Shown here in pieces: positions 1 through 8,674 of a stretch of DNA of 49,120 nucleotides. Both the position numbers and the translations under genes were made by a program. The DNA is from Candidatus Dormiibacter inghamiae. GTDB lineage: Bacteria; Chloroflexota; Dormibacteria; Dormibacterales; Dormibacteraceae. Location of the stretch: contig JAEKNQ010000064.1 of the NCBI GenBank assembly GCA_016464825.1, forward strand, positions 1 through 49,120, written 5' to 3'. The notes below the pieces were generated by a model. It saw only the letters and a list, made by a program, of their open reading frames with translations, made no database searches and had not been told where the DNA came from. Each line of letters starts with the position of its first letter. The stretch's first letter is position 1.

Positions 1-25
1 GGACGTCCATACTTGAGTTGACCAT
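1..25 (-). CDS. Start of an unidentified gene, cut by the window edge
   Basis: Only eight codons (MVNSSMDV) lie inside the window. They are called because an ATG (23-25 on the minus strand) is preceded by a perfect GGAGGA Shine-Dalgarno (31-36) at a normal 5-7 base distance, and the frame is open to the edge. Nothing can be said about function. It is transcribed away from the methyltransferase gene at 312, so 26-311 would be a divergent intergenic region. Confidence 0.4.
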
Positions 26-311
26 CGTGTTCCTCCAATCAGGTTGGTAGAGCTTCCTGAAAGGATGACGCGGTGGTCATCGTCTTTTCAAGGGACTACG
101 CCCTCGGCGTCCCCTCGTACACCACATGCCCGGACACTAACGCCTCCTGTGGGTGGACGTTGACATCTCAACCCAACAGGGAGGTTCCCTTCTTGTCAAC
201 AACCTTTTCGGGCAGTCCTGTTGGTGGATCCCAGCAAGCCCGGGATGAGGCCGGAGCGCCTGGAACAGGACATGGCAGCGGAGGAGAATCCGCGCTGACG
301 AGTGATGGCGT
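26..311. other. Gene-free stretch between divergent starts
   Basis: No convincing coding frame or RNA gene was found here. The short open frames on both strands are low-complexity and resemble nothing known. It probably holds promoters for the minus-strand gene at 1-25 and the plus-strand methyltransferase. No clear -35/-10 pair could be singled out. Confidence 0.4.
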
Positions 312-872
312 ATGGACCATCGCGACCACGTAGCCCTCATCAGAGGCGGGGTCGAGGGGGGCGGCCTCGAGTGGATCGAGCTGGGCTCGGGGCGCGGAGC
401 GTTCACGCTGGTTCTCGCCGATTTGCTCGGGCCGGCCGGCCGCATCACCTCGGTCGACCGCGACCCTGCAGCCCTGCGCCGGCAGAGTGCGACTCTCGCG
501 GCCGCCTATCCGGCAATCCACATTGACTACTTGGTGGCCGACTTCAGCCGCCCGCTGGCGCTGGAATCGCGAGATGGGGTGCTCATGGCCAACTCACTGC
601 ACTTCAGCCGTGACCAGGCGGCGGTTCTCCAGAGGGTTGGCGCGTTGCTTCGGCCAGGCGGCCGGCTGGTGCTGGTCGAGTACGACACCGACCGCGGCAA
701 TCACTGGGTCCCTCACCCCTTGTCCTACCGATCATGGGAGCGACTGTCGCGCGAGGTCGGCTTTCGCGACACCCGGCTCCTCGTGCGGCGCCCTGGCTCT
801 GGGCTTGCGGCGATCTACTCTGCCCTCAGCTTCGGCCCTGAAGGACGAGGTCAGAACCGGCGCTGCGCCTGA
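312..872 (+). CDS. Class I SAM-dependent methyltransferase (small, unassigned)
   Basis: The 186-residue product has a Rossmann-type methyltransferase core. The glycine-rich SAM loop ELGSGRGAF is near residues 27-35, an acidic strand end (SVDRD) near 52-56, and a post-motif LLRPGGRLVLVEYDTD near 110-125. The N-terminal MDHRDHVALIRGG is, from memory, typical of small UbiE/MerR-type soil methyltransferases. An in-frame TGA directly upstream of the ATG at 312 fixes the start. The substrate cannot be inferred. The Shine-Dalgarno is weak and the neighbours give no functional hint. Confidence 0.75.
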   Translation: MDHRDHVALIRGGVEGGGLEWIELGSGRGAFTLVLADLLGPAGRITSVDRDPAALRRQSATLAAAYPAIHIDYLVADFSRPLALESRDGVLMANSLHFSRDQAAVLQRVGALLRPGGRLVLVEYDTDRGNHWVPHPLSYRSWERLSREVGFRDTRLLVRRPGSGLAAIYSALSFGPEGRGQNRRCA

Positions 873-912
873 GACGCGGTCTCCTCGACTGGTCCACCCG
901 ACCCAGGAGGCC

Positions 913-1149
913 CTACGACACCAGTTCAAAGTCCGCTCCCATGAGTGCGTAGATTGGGACCGCGCGACGGTCTGCTGTGAGGAGCCGGGAGCCATTTTCG
1001 GCTGCGGTTGCCGCGGTGACAGCGTCGTAGGTGAGGCCGCCGCCCAAGTCTGCTTCCCTAAGCTTGTGAACGAGTGCCTGATAGGCCCGCGGGACCCAGC
1101 GCCAGCGGTTGGTCGGGAAAGGAGTGAGGCAACAGGCGCTCAGCGACCC
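913..1149 (-). pseudogene. PIN-domain (VapC-type) toxin remnant
   Basis: On the minus strand the last 58 codons before the stop at 913 read like the C-terminal half of a VapC PIN ribonuclease. There is a GGLTYDAVTAATA helix carrying a conserved Asp, then LLTADRRAVPIY and a terminal GADFELV strand. A short preceding stretch with SACCLTPFPTNR resembles the middle of the same fold. The N-terminal Asp-containing strand and any start codon are missing, and the frame runs upstream through unrelated sequence antisense to glgP. No antitoxin gene adjoins it. It is most simply a decayed toxin-antitoxin locus. Confidence 0.5.
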
Positions 1150-1350
1150 CTGAGCGGGATGCCCCAGCCGGTCAGCGTTGCGGGCAGAGTGAATGTGAAC
1201 AGGACAGCCAATGGTCAAGGCGCTGGGTCCCGACGACACTCCTCCCGGGCCCCCTCCATAGCCCCACCTACTCAATCGCCGCGTGCCTCGCTCAGCCCGT
1301 TCTGCCCGTCCTCCTGAGGCTGAACTGGGAGGTTTTCCTAAGATCACACG

Positions 1351-3426
1351 GTGCTCGCTGAGCTCAGAGACTTCGCCCTGGACCTCTTCTGGTCCTGGGA
1401 ACCCCGCGTGCAGGCGCTGTTCAAAGCGCTGGACTCGCAGATCTGGGAGGAGTCGAAACACAACCCGGTGGTGCTGCTGGCGAGTCTCGGGGAGGCCGGG
1501 GCCGAGTCCGCGCTCCAGAGACCTCAGGCTCAGGCGGCCCTGAGCGAAGCGCGCGCGGCCCGCGCCGCGTATAAATCCCGTCCGCCTGCCTTCAACGCCG
1601 CGGAGGCACCGCTGCAGATCGCGTATTTCTCGCTCGAGTTCGGCATCAGTGAAGCCCTCCCCATCTACTCGGGCGGCCTGGGCATCCTGGCCGGCGACCA
1701 CCTGAAGGCAGCCAGCGACCTGGGCCTACCGCTGATCGGTGTTGGACTCCTCTACCGCGAGGGCTTCGGCCACCAGCGGATCGGCGAGGACGGTGGTCAG
1801 TTCGAGGAGTACACGGCCAGCGACTTCCCGCTGCTGCCCCTCAGCCGAGTTGTGGATCGGAGCGGCCTGCCGCTCACCGTCACCTGTCCGCTCGGCCCGG
1901 CGACTGTCACTGTGGCTGTTTGGAAAGCTCAGGTCGGCCGGGTGGATCTGTACCTGCTGGACACCGATCTGCCCGAGAACCAGCCCGAATTCCGCTCGAT
2001 CACTGACCGTCTGTACGTCCCCGAGGCGCACCGCCGCCTGCCGCAGGAGATGGTTCTCGGTATCGGCGGGGTGCGGGCGCTGGGGGCGTTGGAGATCGAG
2101 GCCACTGTCTTCCACATGAACGAGGGGCATGGATTCCTGGTCGCCACTGAGCGACTCAACTTCTTGAGAAGGGAGCGCGGACTGACAGCCGCGGCCGCTG
2201 AGCAGGCCGCCCGGGCCAGCCTCATCTTCACCACACATACGCCCATCGCCGCCGGCAGCGACTTCTTCCCTCCCCACCTCGTGCAGCAGTTGCTCAGCCC
2301 CTACCTGGAAGAGACGGGCATGGATCTTGAGCACTTCCTGGATTTGGGCCGCAAGCAGCCTGGTTCCACGGACGAGCCGCTCTGCACCACCTACGTCGGC
2401 CTCCGCTCGGCAGGCTGCTCCGTGGGTGTCTCCAAGCTGCACGGCGAAGTCTCTCGGCGTCTTTGGAAGGACGCCTGGCCCGGCCTGCCGGAGAGCGAGG
2501 TTCCGATCGGCTCGGTCACCAACGGCGTTCATCTGCCGAGTTGGGTTTCGCCAGAGCTGGCGGCACTGCTGCAGCTGCACGTGGCTCAGGACTGGTGGAA
2601 CTTGAGTGCTGACGACCGACGCTGGGCGGGTGTGGAGAACATCGACCCCGCCGCCCTGTGGGCGGCGCATACTCAGCTGCGCCATCGGCTTGTCCGCCAT
2701 GCGAGATCAGCCGGCGAGGGCGGCGGCCTCGACCCCGAAGCGCTGGTGGTGGGTTTCAGCCGTCGCTTTGCAACCTACAAGCGAGCAAACCTACTCGTCA
2801 GCGATCGGGAGCGGCTGCACGCGCTGGTCAACGGCAGTGAGCGGCCGGTCCAGTTCATCTTTGCGGGCAAGTCGCACCCGGCCGACCTGCCGGGCAAGGC
2901 GATCCTCCGCGAGATAGTTCAGCTCGCGCGTGAGGAACCGCGGATAGCCTTCCTGGAGGACTACGACATCGAAGTCGCCAGGCTTCTCGTGCAGGGCTCG
3001 GACGTCTGGCTGAACAATCCCCGGCGTCTGCTGGAGGCGAGCGGCACGTCGGGCATGAAGGCAGGCGCCAACGGCGTCCTCAACCTGAGCATCCTGGACG
3101 GCTGGTGGGACGAGGGGTACCGGCCGACGGCAGGCTGGGCGATCCCCTCGTCGGTCAGCTTCGAAGAGCCCCAGGCCGATGACGCCGGGGAAGCCAAGGC
3201 ACTCTTCGAGCTGCTGGAGGGCGAGGTGGCCGGAGCTTTCTATGCCCGAGACTCCGCTGGGCTGCCGCTGCGCTGGCTGGCCATGATGCGGGACTCGATC
3301 AGCCACACCGCCGCCAACTTCTCGGCCCGCCGGATGGTGCTCGACTACCTTGCCGACTGCTACGCCCCCGCCACGGAGCGGGTGGATCGTCTCCGGCGCT
3401 CGACCGTCGGTAACCCCACCAACTGA
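1351..3426 (+). CDS. glgP: Alpha-glucan (glycogen/maltodextrin) phosphorylase
   Basis: This 691-residue GT35 enzyme releases glucose-1-phosphate from alpha-1,4-glucan with pyridoxal phosphate. The start of the protein (DFALDLFWSWEPR) matches the DUF3417 region of the short actinobacterial/archaeal-type phosphorylases. SGGLGILAGDHLKAASDLG lies near residue 110, FHMNEGHGF near 255, and the PLP-binding Lys is K570 in GTSGMKAGANG. The GTG at 1351 was chosen because the conserved domain begins within ten codons of it; the Shine-Dalgarno (GGGAGG, 1327-1332) is rather distant. The gene converges on the glgE-treS/pep2-glgB operon and is the catabolic partner of that glucan synthesis system. It is shorter than the usual 800 or more residues of E. 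coli-type enzymes but normal for this subgroup. Confidence 0.95.
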   Translation: MLAELRDFALDLFWSWEPRVQALFKALDSQIWEESKHNPVVLLASLGEAGAESALQRPQAQAALSEARAARAAYKSRPPAFNAAEAPLQIAYFSLEFGISEALPIYSGGLGILAGDHLKAASDLGLPLIGVGLLYREGFGHQRIGEDGGQFEEYTASDFPLLPLSRVVDRSGLPLTVTCPLGPATVTVAVWKAQVGRVDLYLLDTDLPENQPEFRSITDRLYVPEAHRRLPQEMVLGIGGVRALGALEIEATVFHMNEGHGFLVATERLNFLRRERGLTAAAAEQAARASLIFTTHTPIAAGSDFFPPHLVQQLLSPYLEETGMDLEHFLDLGRKQPGSTDEPLCTTYVGLRSAGCSVGVSKLHGEVSRRLWKDAWPGLPESEVPIGSVTNGVHLPSWVSPELAALLQLHVAQDWWNLSADDRRWAGVENIDPAALWAAHTQLRHRLVRHARSAGEGGGLDPEALVVGFSRRFATYKRANLLVSDRERLHALVNGSERPVQFIFAGKSHPADLPGKAILREIVQLAREEPRIAFLEDYDIEVARLLVQGSDVWLNNPRRLLEASGTSGMKAGANGVLNLSILDGWWDEGYRPTAGWAIPSSVSFEEPQADDAGEAKALFELLEGEVAGAFYARDSAGLPLRWLAMMRDSISHTAANFSARRMVLDYLADCYAPATERVDRLRRSTVGNPTN

Positions 3427-3450
3427 ACCGCCTGATTCGCCCTCTGCCGC

Positions 3451-3479
3451 TTGACAAAGGGCTTCGGAAGGAGCACACT
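3451..3479 (+). promoter_or_regulatory. Candidate promoter of a small transcript
   Basis: There is a perfect TTGACA -35 box at 3451-3456 with 17 bases to a weak -10 candidate (CACACT, 3474-3479). It lies 25 bases after the glgP stop and 37 bases before the ribosome binding site of the 17-codon ORF. The -10 is poor, so the call rests mostly on the -35 box and the context. Confidence 0.35.
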
Positions 3480-3515
3480 TCAACTACGCTGAACATCAGT
3501 TTCACGGAGGTGCCT

Positions 3516-3569
3516 ATGGTTGAACCACCGGAGAACTTTCGCGTCGACCCAGTCGGGAAACCTGAATAG
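3516..3569 (+). CDS. 17-residue mini-ORF with strong ribosome binding site
   Basis: The ATG at 3516 follows ACGGAGG (SD core GGAGG 3506-3510) with five bases of spacing, a better ribosome binding site than many neighbouring genes have. The peptide is MVEPPENFRVDPVGKPE and stops at TAG 3567-3569. It is acidic and proline-rich, with no hydrophobic segment or cysteine. No family is recognised. It may be a true small protein, a leader peptide, or chance. Confidence 0.35.
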   Translation: MVEPPENFRVDPVGKPE

Positions 3570-3673
3570 TTTCAACTGGTTTCGAGGTCAATTGAACCCG
3601 AACAGCTTGGGCAGCTTTTAGCCCGGAAAACTGCTACAGGGGCTTCTGGCGGTCGGCGCTGACGAATAATCTT

Positions 3674-3701
3674 GGGGCCGGAAATGACCGGCCCCTTTTT
3701 T
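3674..3701 (+). terminator. Intrinsic terminator between convergent glgP and glgB
   Basis: A perfect 8-bp GC stem (GGGGCCGG 3674-3681, CCGGCCCC 3688-3695) with a six-base loop is followed by six T (3696-3701). The T tract is on the plus strand, so it ends the glgP/small-ORF transcript. On the minus strand the hairpin starts ten bases after the glgB stop but has no T run. Confidence 0.9.
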
Positions 3702-3710
3702 ATTGCCCCT

Positions 3711-5627
3711 TTACTCGCGAGTCTGATGGGGATTCGCTTCCAACTCCTGCGCCTCAGCGAGTCCGAAGAAGACAGCCGCCAATGGTGGCAGGGTCAGCTG
3801 CAGCGAGTGTGGACGGCCGTGCCACGAAACCGGCGTTGTCGAAACACCACCCTGATTGCCCCAGCCGGAGCCGCAGTATTCGGCGGCGTCGCTGTTCAGT
3901 AGCTCCCGCCAGTAGCCTTCGTCCGGGACGCCAAGCCGGTAGCCGGGTCGTGGCACTGGCGTGAAGTTGAACGCTGCCAGCACGCTTCGCTCGCCGTCCG
4001 TCCGCAGCAACGAGATCACCGACTGCTCGGAGTCGTTGGCATCCACCCACTCGAAGCCGCCGGCGTCGAAGTCGAGGCGATGGAGGGCCGGCTCGCGGCG
4101 GTAGAGCTCATTCAGGTCCCGGAGCCAGCGCTGGATGCCCGCATGTCTGTCGTCACCCGTGAGATACCAATCGAGGGACGAGTCGTGGTTCCACTCGGCG
4201 CGCTGGCCGAACTCACCGCCCATGAAGAGCAGCTTCTTGCCCGGGGAGGCCCACATCCAGCCCAACAGCAGCCGCAGATTGGCGAACTTCTGCCAGTCGT
4301 CGCCTGGCATTTTCGTCAGCAGCGAGCCCTTGCCATAAACCACCTCGTCGTGCGAGAGAGGCAGCACGAAGTTCTCGGTGAAGGCGTACAGGCGGCGAAA
4401 TGTCAGGTTGCCGTGGTGGAACTTGCGATGGATACCCTCCAGCTCCAGGTATTCCAGCGTGTCGTGCATCCAGCCCAGATCCCACTTCATGCCGAAGCCC
4501 AGACCGCCCAGGTAGGTCGGTCTGGAAACGGCCGGCCAGGAAGTGGACTCCTCGGCGATCGTCTCAGCGTCCGGGCGGGCTGCATAGATTGCGCTGTTCA
4601 TGCGGCGCAAGAGCTCGACGGCGCCCAGATTCTCCCGGCCGCCGCGTTCGTTGGGCAGCCACTCGCCTCGCTTGCGGGCGTAGTCGAGGTAGAGCATGGA
4701 GGCCACGCCGTCCACCCTGAGCCCGTCGGCGTGGTACTCCTCCAGCCACCAGAGAGCGCTGGAGATGAGGAAGCTGCGGACCTCGTGGCGCGAGTAGTTG
4801 AAGATGTTGCTGTTCCACTCAGGGTGGAACCCTTGGCGAGGGTCGGAGTGCTCGTAGAGGTGTGTCCCATCGAAGTAGCCCAGGCCGTGGGCGTCGGTGG
4901 GGAAGTGTGACGGCACCCAGTCCAGGATCACGCCGATGCCGCGCTGGTGCAGGTGATCGACCAGGTACTTGAAGTCCTGCGGCGTGCCGTAGCGGCTGGA
5001 GGGGGCGAAGAAGCCTGTCACCTGGTAGCCCCAGGAGCCGAAGAAGGGGTGCTCCATGACAGGTAGCAATTCGACGTGGGTGAAGCCGAGCCACTCGACA
5101 TAGTCGGCCAGCTGGCTCGCCAGCTCGCGATAACTGAGCGAGCGGTTTCCTTCACCCGGCGCCCGCCGCCAGGAGCCCAGGTGTACCTCGTAGATCGACC
5201 ACGCCTCCCGGGCTGCCGAGCTCTGGCCGCGCAATTGGCGCCACTCTGCATCACCCCACTCGTAGGCGAGGTCCCACACCACCGAACCCTGGCGCGGCGC
5301 CACCTCAGCGAAGCGGGCGAGCGGGTCCGCCTTGTCCACGCGGTGAAAGCCGTGCGGGCCCACTATGTGGTACTTGTAGACAGCACCCGGGCCGAGGCCC
5401 GGCAGGAAGGCCTCCCAGATGCCGGAATCACCGCGGCGCTGAAGCGGCTGAGCGCCCTTGTCCCAGCCGTTGTGGTCGCCGATTACCGACACGTATTCCG
5501 CATTTGGCGCCCACACTGCCATCTGGGTCCCACCTTGGAGCGGATGCGCTCCAAGCTTGTCGGCCAGGTGGAAGTGACTGCCCTCGTTGAAGAGATAGAG
5601 GTCAGAGTCGGTGATGAGCGACCTCAC
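3711..5627 (-). CDS. glgB: 1,4-alpha-glucan branching enzyme
   Basis: GlgB (638 residues) introduces alpha-1,6 branches into the linear glucan made by GlgE. A CBM48-type N-domain spans roughly residues 20-120 and a GH13 barrel follows. The nucleophile is D306 in DGLRVDGVASM, the acid/base Glu is in IAEEST (359-360), and the transition-state Asp is D427 in LSHDEVV. The signature EVHLGSWRR is at about 147-155. The start ATG overlaps the stop of the treS-pep2 gene by four bases (ATGA), so translation is probably coupled. It is the last gene of the minus-strand glucan block. The length fits the short branching enzymes that lack the extra N1 domain. Confidence 0.97.
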   Translation of the reverse strand: MRSLITDSDLYLFNEGSHFHLADKLGAHPLQGGTQMAVWAPNAEYVSVIGDHNGWDKGAQPLQRRGDSGIWEAFLPGLGPGAVYKYHIVGPHGFHRVDKADPLARFAEVAPRQGSVVWDLAYEWGDAEWRQLRGQSSAAREAWSIYEVHLGSWRRAPGEGNRSLSYRELASQLADYVEWLGFTHVELLPVMEHPFFGSWGYQVTGFFAPSSRYGTPQDFKYLVDHLHQRGIGVILDWVPSHFPTDAHGLGYFDGTHLYEHSDPRQGFHPEWNSNIFNYSRHEVRSFLISSALWWLEEYHADGLRVDGVASMLYLDYARKRGEWLPNERGGRENLGAVELLRRMNSAIYAARPDAETIAEESTSWPAVSRPTYLGGLGFGMKWDLGWMHDTLEYLELEGIHRKFHHGNLTFRRLYAFTENFVLPLSHDEVVYGKGSLLTKMPGDDWQKFANLRLLLGWMWASPGKKLLFMGGEFGQRAEWNHDSSLDWYLTGDDRHAGIQRWLRDLNELYRREPALHRLDFDAGGFEWVDANDSEQSVISLLRTDGERSVLAAFNFTPVPRPGYRLGVPDEGYWRELLNSDAAEYCGSGWGNQGGVSTTPVSWHGRPHSLQLTLPPLAAVFFGLAEAQELEANPHQTRE

Positions 5628-8600
5628 GAGCTCTCAACCAACTCTGCCAGGCCCCGCAGCGGGATCGACACCCATTGCGGCCGGTTATCCAGTTCATAGC
5701 GCAGCTCGTAGAGGGCCTTCTCGATCAGCATGACTTCCAGAAGTAGCTCCCTTTCGGTAGCAGTACGAGGCACGAAGGGCGCATCGCCGGCGGCTGTCCA
5801 GTAACCGCGCAGGAACGCCTGGCTGGCCGCGGCTGCCCACTCCTGGCCGAAGCCGACCTCCGACGCGGCGGCGGCATAGGCAAAGGAGCGCAGCATTCCC
5901 GCCACGTCCTTCAGCGCCCAGCGCTTGAGCCGCCGCTCGGGCAGGGGTCGAGCAGGCTCACCTTCGAAATCCACTATGACGAAGTCCCCGCCGGTGAAGA
6001 GAACCTGGCCCAGGTGATAGTCGCCGTGGCAGCGGATGCGGGCCGCCTCTACCCGCTCTTGGAGCAGGGCGCGAAGCCGTCGCTGGATCTGGTCCTCGGC
6101 ACCTATCACGCGCCGAGCCAACTCCTGGGCCTCGCCCTCCATCTGCGGTGACTGTCTGCGCAGCGCCTGCAGCACCTGGGTGGCCAGAGTTCGCACGGAC
6201 TGGTAGCTGGAGCGTATCGACAGCATCGTGCTGGGCTCGGGAGCGAACGCCGGGTCATCTGGATCTGAGGCCAGCACGAGGTGCATCTCGGCAGTCCGCC
6301 GGCCGAGCAGCTCGGCGTACGGCTGGTAGCGCTCGATGGCGCCAGACTCGCCGCTCCCCAGCTCGTCCAGCACTTGACTCCAGGCGTCGCCCCGGTTGGG
6401 AACGTAGGCCTGCAGCATGGCGAGAGTGGCAGTCTGGTCTCTGCCCGAGCGGTAGAGCAGCGCTCCATACACCCGGGCCACGTTCCGAAACCCTGCCTCG
6501 GTCAGAAAGCGCGACATCTCCAGGTCAGGGTTGATGCCCGGCTCCAACTTCCGATAGAGCTTCAGGATCAGGTGCTCGCCGAAGATGACAGAGTTGTTGC
6601 TCTGCTCCGCGAGAGAGAGCCGCGGCAGCAGTTCGCCGTCGGCGGCGTTCATGCGGGGCATGTGGGCAGTGGGCAGCGCCACAACGTCGCCGTGCTGGCC
6701 GCGAAAGCGGCGGCGGCGGCCGATCGCATCGAGCAAAGCCCCGTTGAAGTCGCGCTCCATGAGCGCGTCAAACGCCTGGCCGTCCGGCCCTGGCACCAGC
6801 GGCAGCGCGTAGATGGCGGCGTCGTGGTCGGCAAAGCGCACTTCGAGGAGCTTCAGCTGGGCGTTCGCCAGCGGCACTGTGTCGACCACCTGCACCTCCT
6901 TCACGCGCCGGCTTTTGGCCCCGAACCAACGCTGCCGGCGCAGGTATTTGGGCAGCGCGCGCACGAGCTCCGAGTCCACCATGGAGAGCGCAGGCAGCGG
7001 GCCTTCCTCGTTCAGTTCCACGCGGGCCGGCTCCAGCGAGAACCAGTAGAACGAGTGCGGACCAAGCGTCAGCGGATAGGGGCCATCGCCGACCGGGGGG
7101 AACTCGGTGCGGCCGAAAATCTCGACAGGGTTGAGGCCCCGAAAGGCTGAAAGATCGAGGTTGGCGAACTGCGCGAAGCGGGATAGATTGGCGACAACCA
7201 GGATCCGTTCTTCGCCGAGCTGGCGGATGAACGCAAGAACCCTGCGGTTTTCCGGATAGACGAACTCGAACGAGCCGCGGCCGAACGCGAGGTGCCGCCG
7301 GCGCAGCGCTATCAATCGCCGCATCCAGTTCAGCTGTGACTGAGGATTCGACTCCTGGGCCTCGACGTTGACCGCCTCGTAGTGATACTCGGGGTCGGTG
7401 ATGACAGGTAGGTAAAGCCTCTGACGGTTGGCGGAGGAGAAGCCGGCGTTGCGGTCGGCCGTCCACTGCATGGGCGTGCGCACGCCGTGCCGGTCGCCCA
7501 GGTGGATGTTGTCGCCCATGCCTATCTCATCGCCGTAGTAAACGACGGGAGTGCCGGGCAGGGAGAAGAGAAGGCCGTTCATGAGCTCGATCCGACGCCG
7601 ATTGTTATGCAGCAGCGGGCTGAGCCGCCGGCGGATGCCAAGGTTGATCCGCGCCTCCCGATCCTGCGTGTAGGCCCTGTACATGTAGTCCCGTTCTTCG
7701 TCGGTGACCATCTCGAGAGTCAGCTCGTCGTGGTTGCGGAGGAAGATTGCCCACTGCGCGTTCTTCGGGAGGACTGGCGTCTGGGCCATGATGTCGACGA
7801 TCGGGTAGCGGTCCTCCATCCGCAGCGCCATGAAAAGGCGCGGCATGACAGGAAAGTGAAAGGCCATGTGGCACTCGTCACCCTCCCCTTCGCCGAGATA
7901 GGTGACCGCGTCCTCCGGCCACTGGTTCGCTTCCGCCAACAGCACCCGGTGAGGGAAGCGGGCGTCGATGTGGGCGCGCAGGTCCTTCAGGAAGCGGTGG
8001 CCTTCGGGCAGGTTCTCGCAGTTGGTTCCCTCCCGCTCATAGAGATAGGGGATGGCATCCAAGCGGAGGCCGTCGATGCCCATCGCCAGCCAGTAGTCGA
8101 CCACCTTCTTAATCTCGGCCTGGACCCGAGGGCTGTCGTAGTTGAGATCCGGCTGATGCGAGTAGAACCGATGCCAGTAGTAGGCCTGGGCGACCGGGTC
8201 CCAGGTCCAGTTCGAGCTTTCGAAGTCCTTGAAGATGATGCGGGCGTCGAGGTAGCACTGATCGCTGTCGCTCCACACGTAATAGTCTCGGTACACCGTG
8301 CCAGGCCGGGCGCGACGCGCTCGCTGGAACCAGGGATGTTGGTCGGAGGTGTGGTTGCAGACCAGCTCCGTGATGACACGCAGCCCCCGCTTGTGTGCTT
8401 CTCTGACCAACTTGCGGACGTCCGCGACACGACCATAGCCGGGATTGACCTGGCAGTAGTCAGCGATGTCGTAGCCATCGTCCCGGAGCGGCGAGGGATA
8501 GAAGGGCAGGATCCAGAGTGCTGTCGCGCCCAAACCGGCGATGTGGTCCAGCTTCTGGATCAGGCCGGCGAAGTCACCCACGCCGTCCCCGTCAGAGTCG

Positions 8601-8671
8601 CGGAACGAACGCACGTGCAACTCATAGATGATCGCGTCCTTGTACCAGTCGGGCGTGTCGTCCAGCGGCAT
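5624..8671 (-). CDS. treS: Trehalose synthase-maltokinase fusion (TreS-Pep2)
   Basis: This 1015-residue fusion makes both steps before GlgE. Residues 1 to about 550 are GH13 trehalose synthase, interconverting trehalose and maltose (nucleophile D205 in GLRLDAIPYL, acid/base E247 in LLAEANQWP, D315 in LRNHDE). Residues from about 565 to 1015 are maltokinase, making maltose-1-phosphate with ATP (RWFGAKSRR near 581, HGDYHLGQVL at 882-891, and metal-binding D901 in VIVDFEGEP). Both active sites look intact. The gap to the glgE stop is only three bases and the overlap with glgB is four bases. Fusions of this kind are known in several actinobacterial and related lineages; fusion should channel maltose to the kinase. 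Confidence 0.96.
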   Translation of the reverse strand: MPLDDTPDWYKDAIIYELHVRSFRDSDGDGVGDFAGLIQKLDHIAGLGATALWILPFYPSPLRDDGYDIADYCQVNPGYGRVADVRKLVREAHKRGLRVITELVCNHTSDQHPWFQRARRARPGTVYRDYYVWSDSDQCYLDARIIFKDFESSNWTWDPVAQAYYWHRFYSHQPDLNYDSPRVQAEIKKVVDYWLAMGIDGLRLDAIPYLYEREGTNCENLPEGHRFLKDLRAHIDARFPHRVLLAEANQWPEDAVTYLGEGEGDECHMAFHFPVMPRLFMALRMEDRYPIVDIMAQTPVLPKNAQWAIFLRNHDELTLEMVTDEERDYMYRAYTQDREARINLGIRRRLSPLLHNNRRRIELMNGLLFSLPGTPVVYYGDEIGMGDNIHLGDRHGVRTPMQWTADRNAGFSSANRQRLYLPVITDPEYHYEAVNVEAQESNPQSQLNWMRRLIALRRRHLAFGRGSFEFVYPENRRVLAFIRQLGEERILVVANLSRFAQFANLDLSAFRGLNPVEIFGRTEFPPVGDGPYPLTLGPHSFYWFSLEPARVELNEEGPLPALSMVDSELVRALPKYLRRQRWFGAKSRRVKEVQVVDTVPLANAQLKLLEVRFADHDAAIYALPLVPGPDGQAFDALMERDFNGALLDAIGRRRRFRGQHGDVVALPTAHMPRMNAADGELLPRLSLAEQSNNSVIFGEHLILKLYRKLEPGINPDLEMSRFLTEAGFRNVARVYGALLYRSGRDQTATLAMLQAYVPNRGDAWSQVLDELGSGESGAIERYQPYAELLGRRTAEMHLVLASDPDDPAFAPEPSTMLSIRSSYQSVRTLATQVLQALRRQSPQMEGEAQELARRVIGAEDQIQRRLRALLQERVEAARIRCHGDYHLGQVLFTGGDFVIVDFEGEPARPLPERRLKRWALKDVAGMLRSFAYAAAASEVGFGQEWAAAASQAFLRGYWTAAGDAPFVPRTATERELLLEVMLIEKALYELRYELDNRPQWVSIPLRGLAELVESS

Positions 8672-8674
8672 TAA

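Larger units (their letters stand above)
3486..3701 (+). ncRNA. Candidate small structured transcript between glgP and glgB
   Basis: The interval between the candidate promoter (3451) and a strong intrinsic terminator (3674-3701) holds a 17-codon ORF and a hairpin at 3611-3634. In that hairpin GCAG-C-TTTT pairs with AAAACTGC around an AGCCCGG loop, with one bulge. An alternative GGGC/GCCC pairing overlaps it, so two folds compete. No known RNA family was recognised. It could be a small regulatory RNA, a dual-function mRNA, or simply the long 3' untranslated region of glgP. Confidence 0.3.

Noticed and set aside
6281..8674. Long plus-strand open frames opposite treS-pep2 (and similar ones opposite glgB, radA and coxL-like genes)
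   Set aside because: They are GC-rich antisense shadows without recognisable domains or ribosome binding sites, while the opposite strand has intact catalytic motifs.
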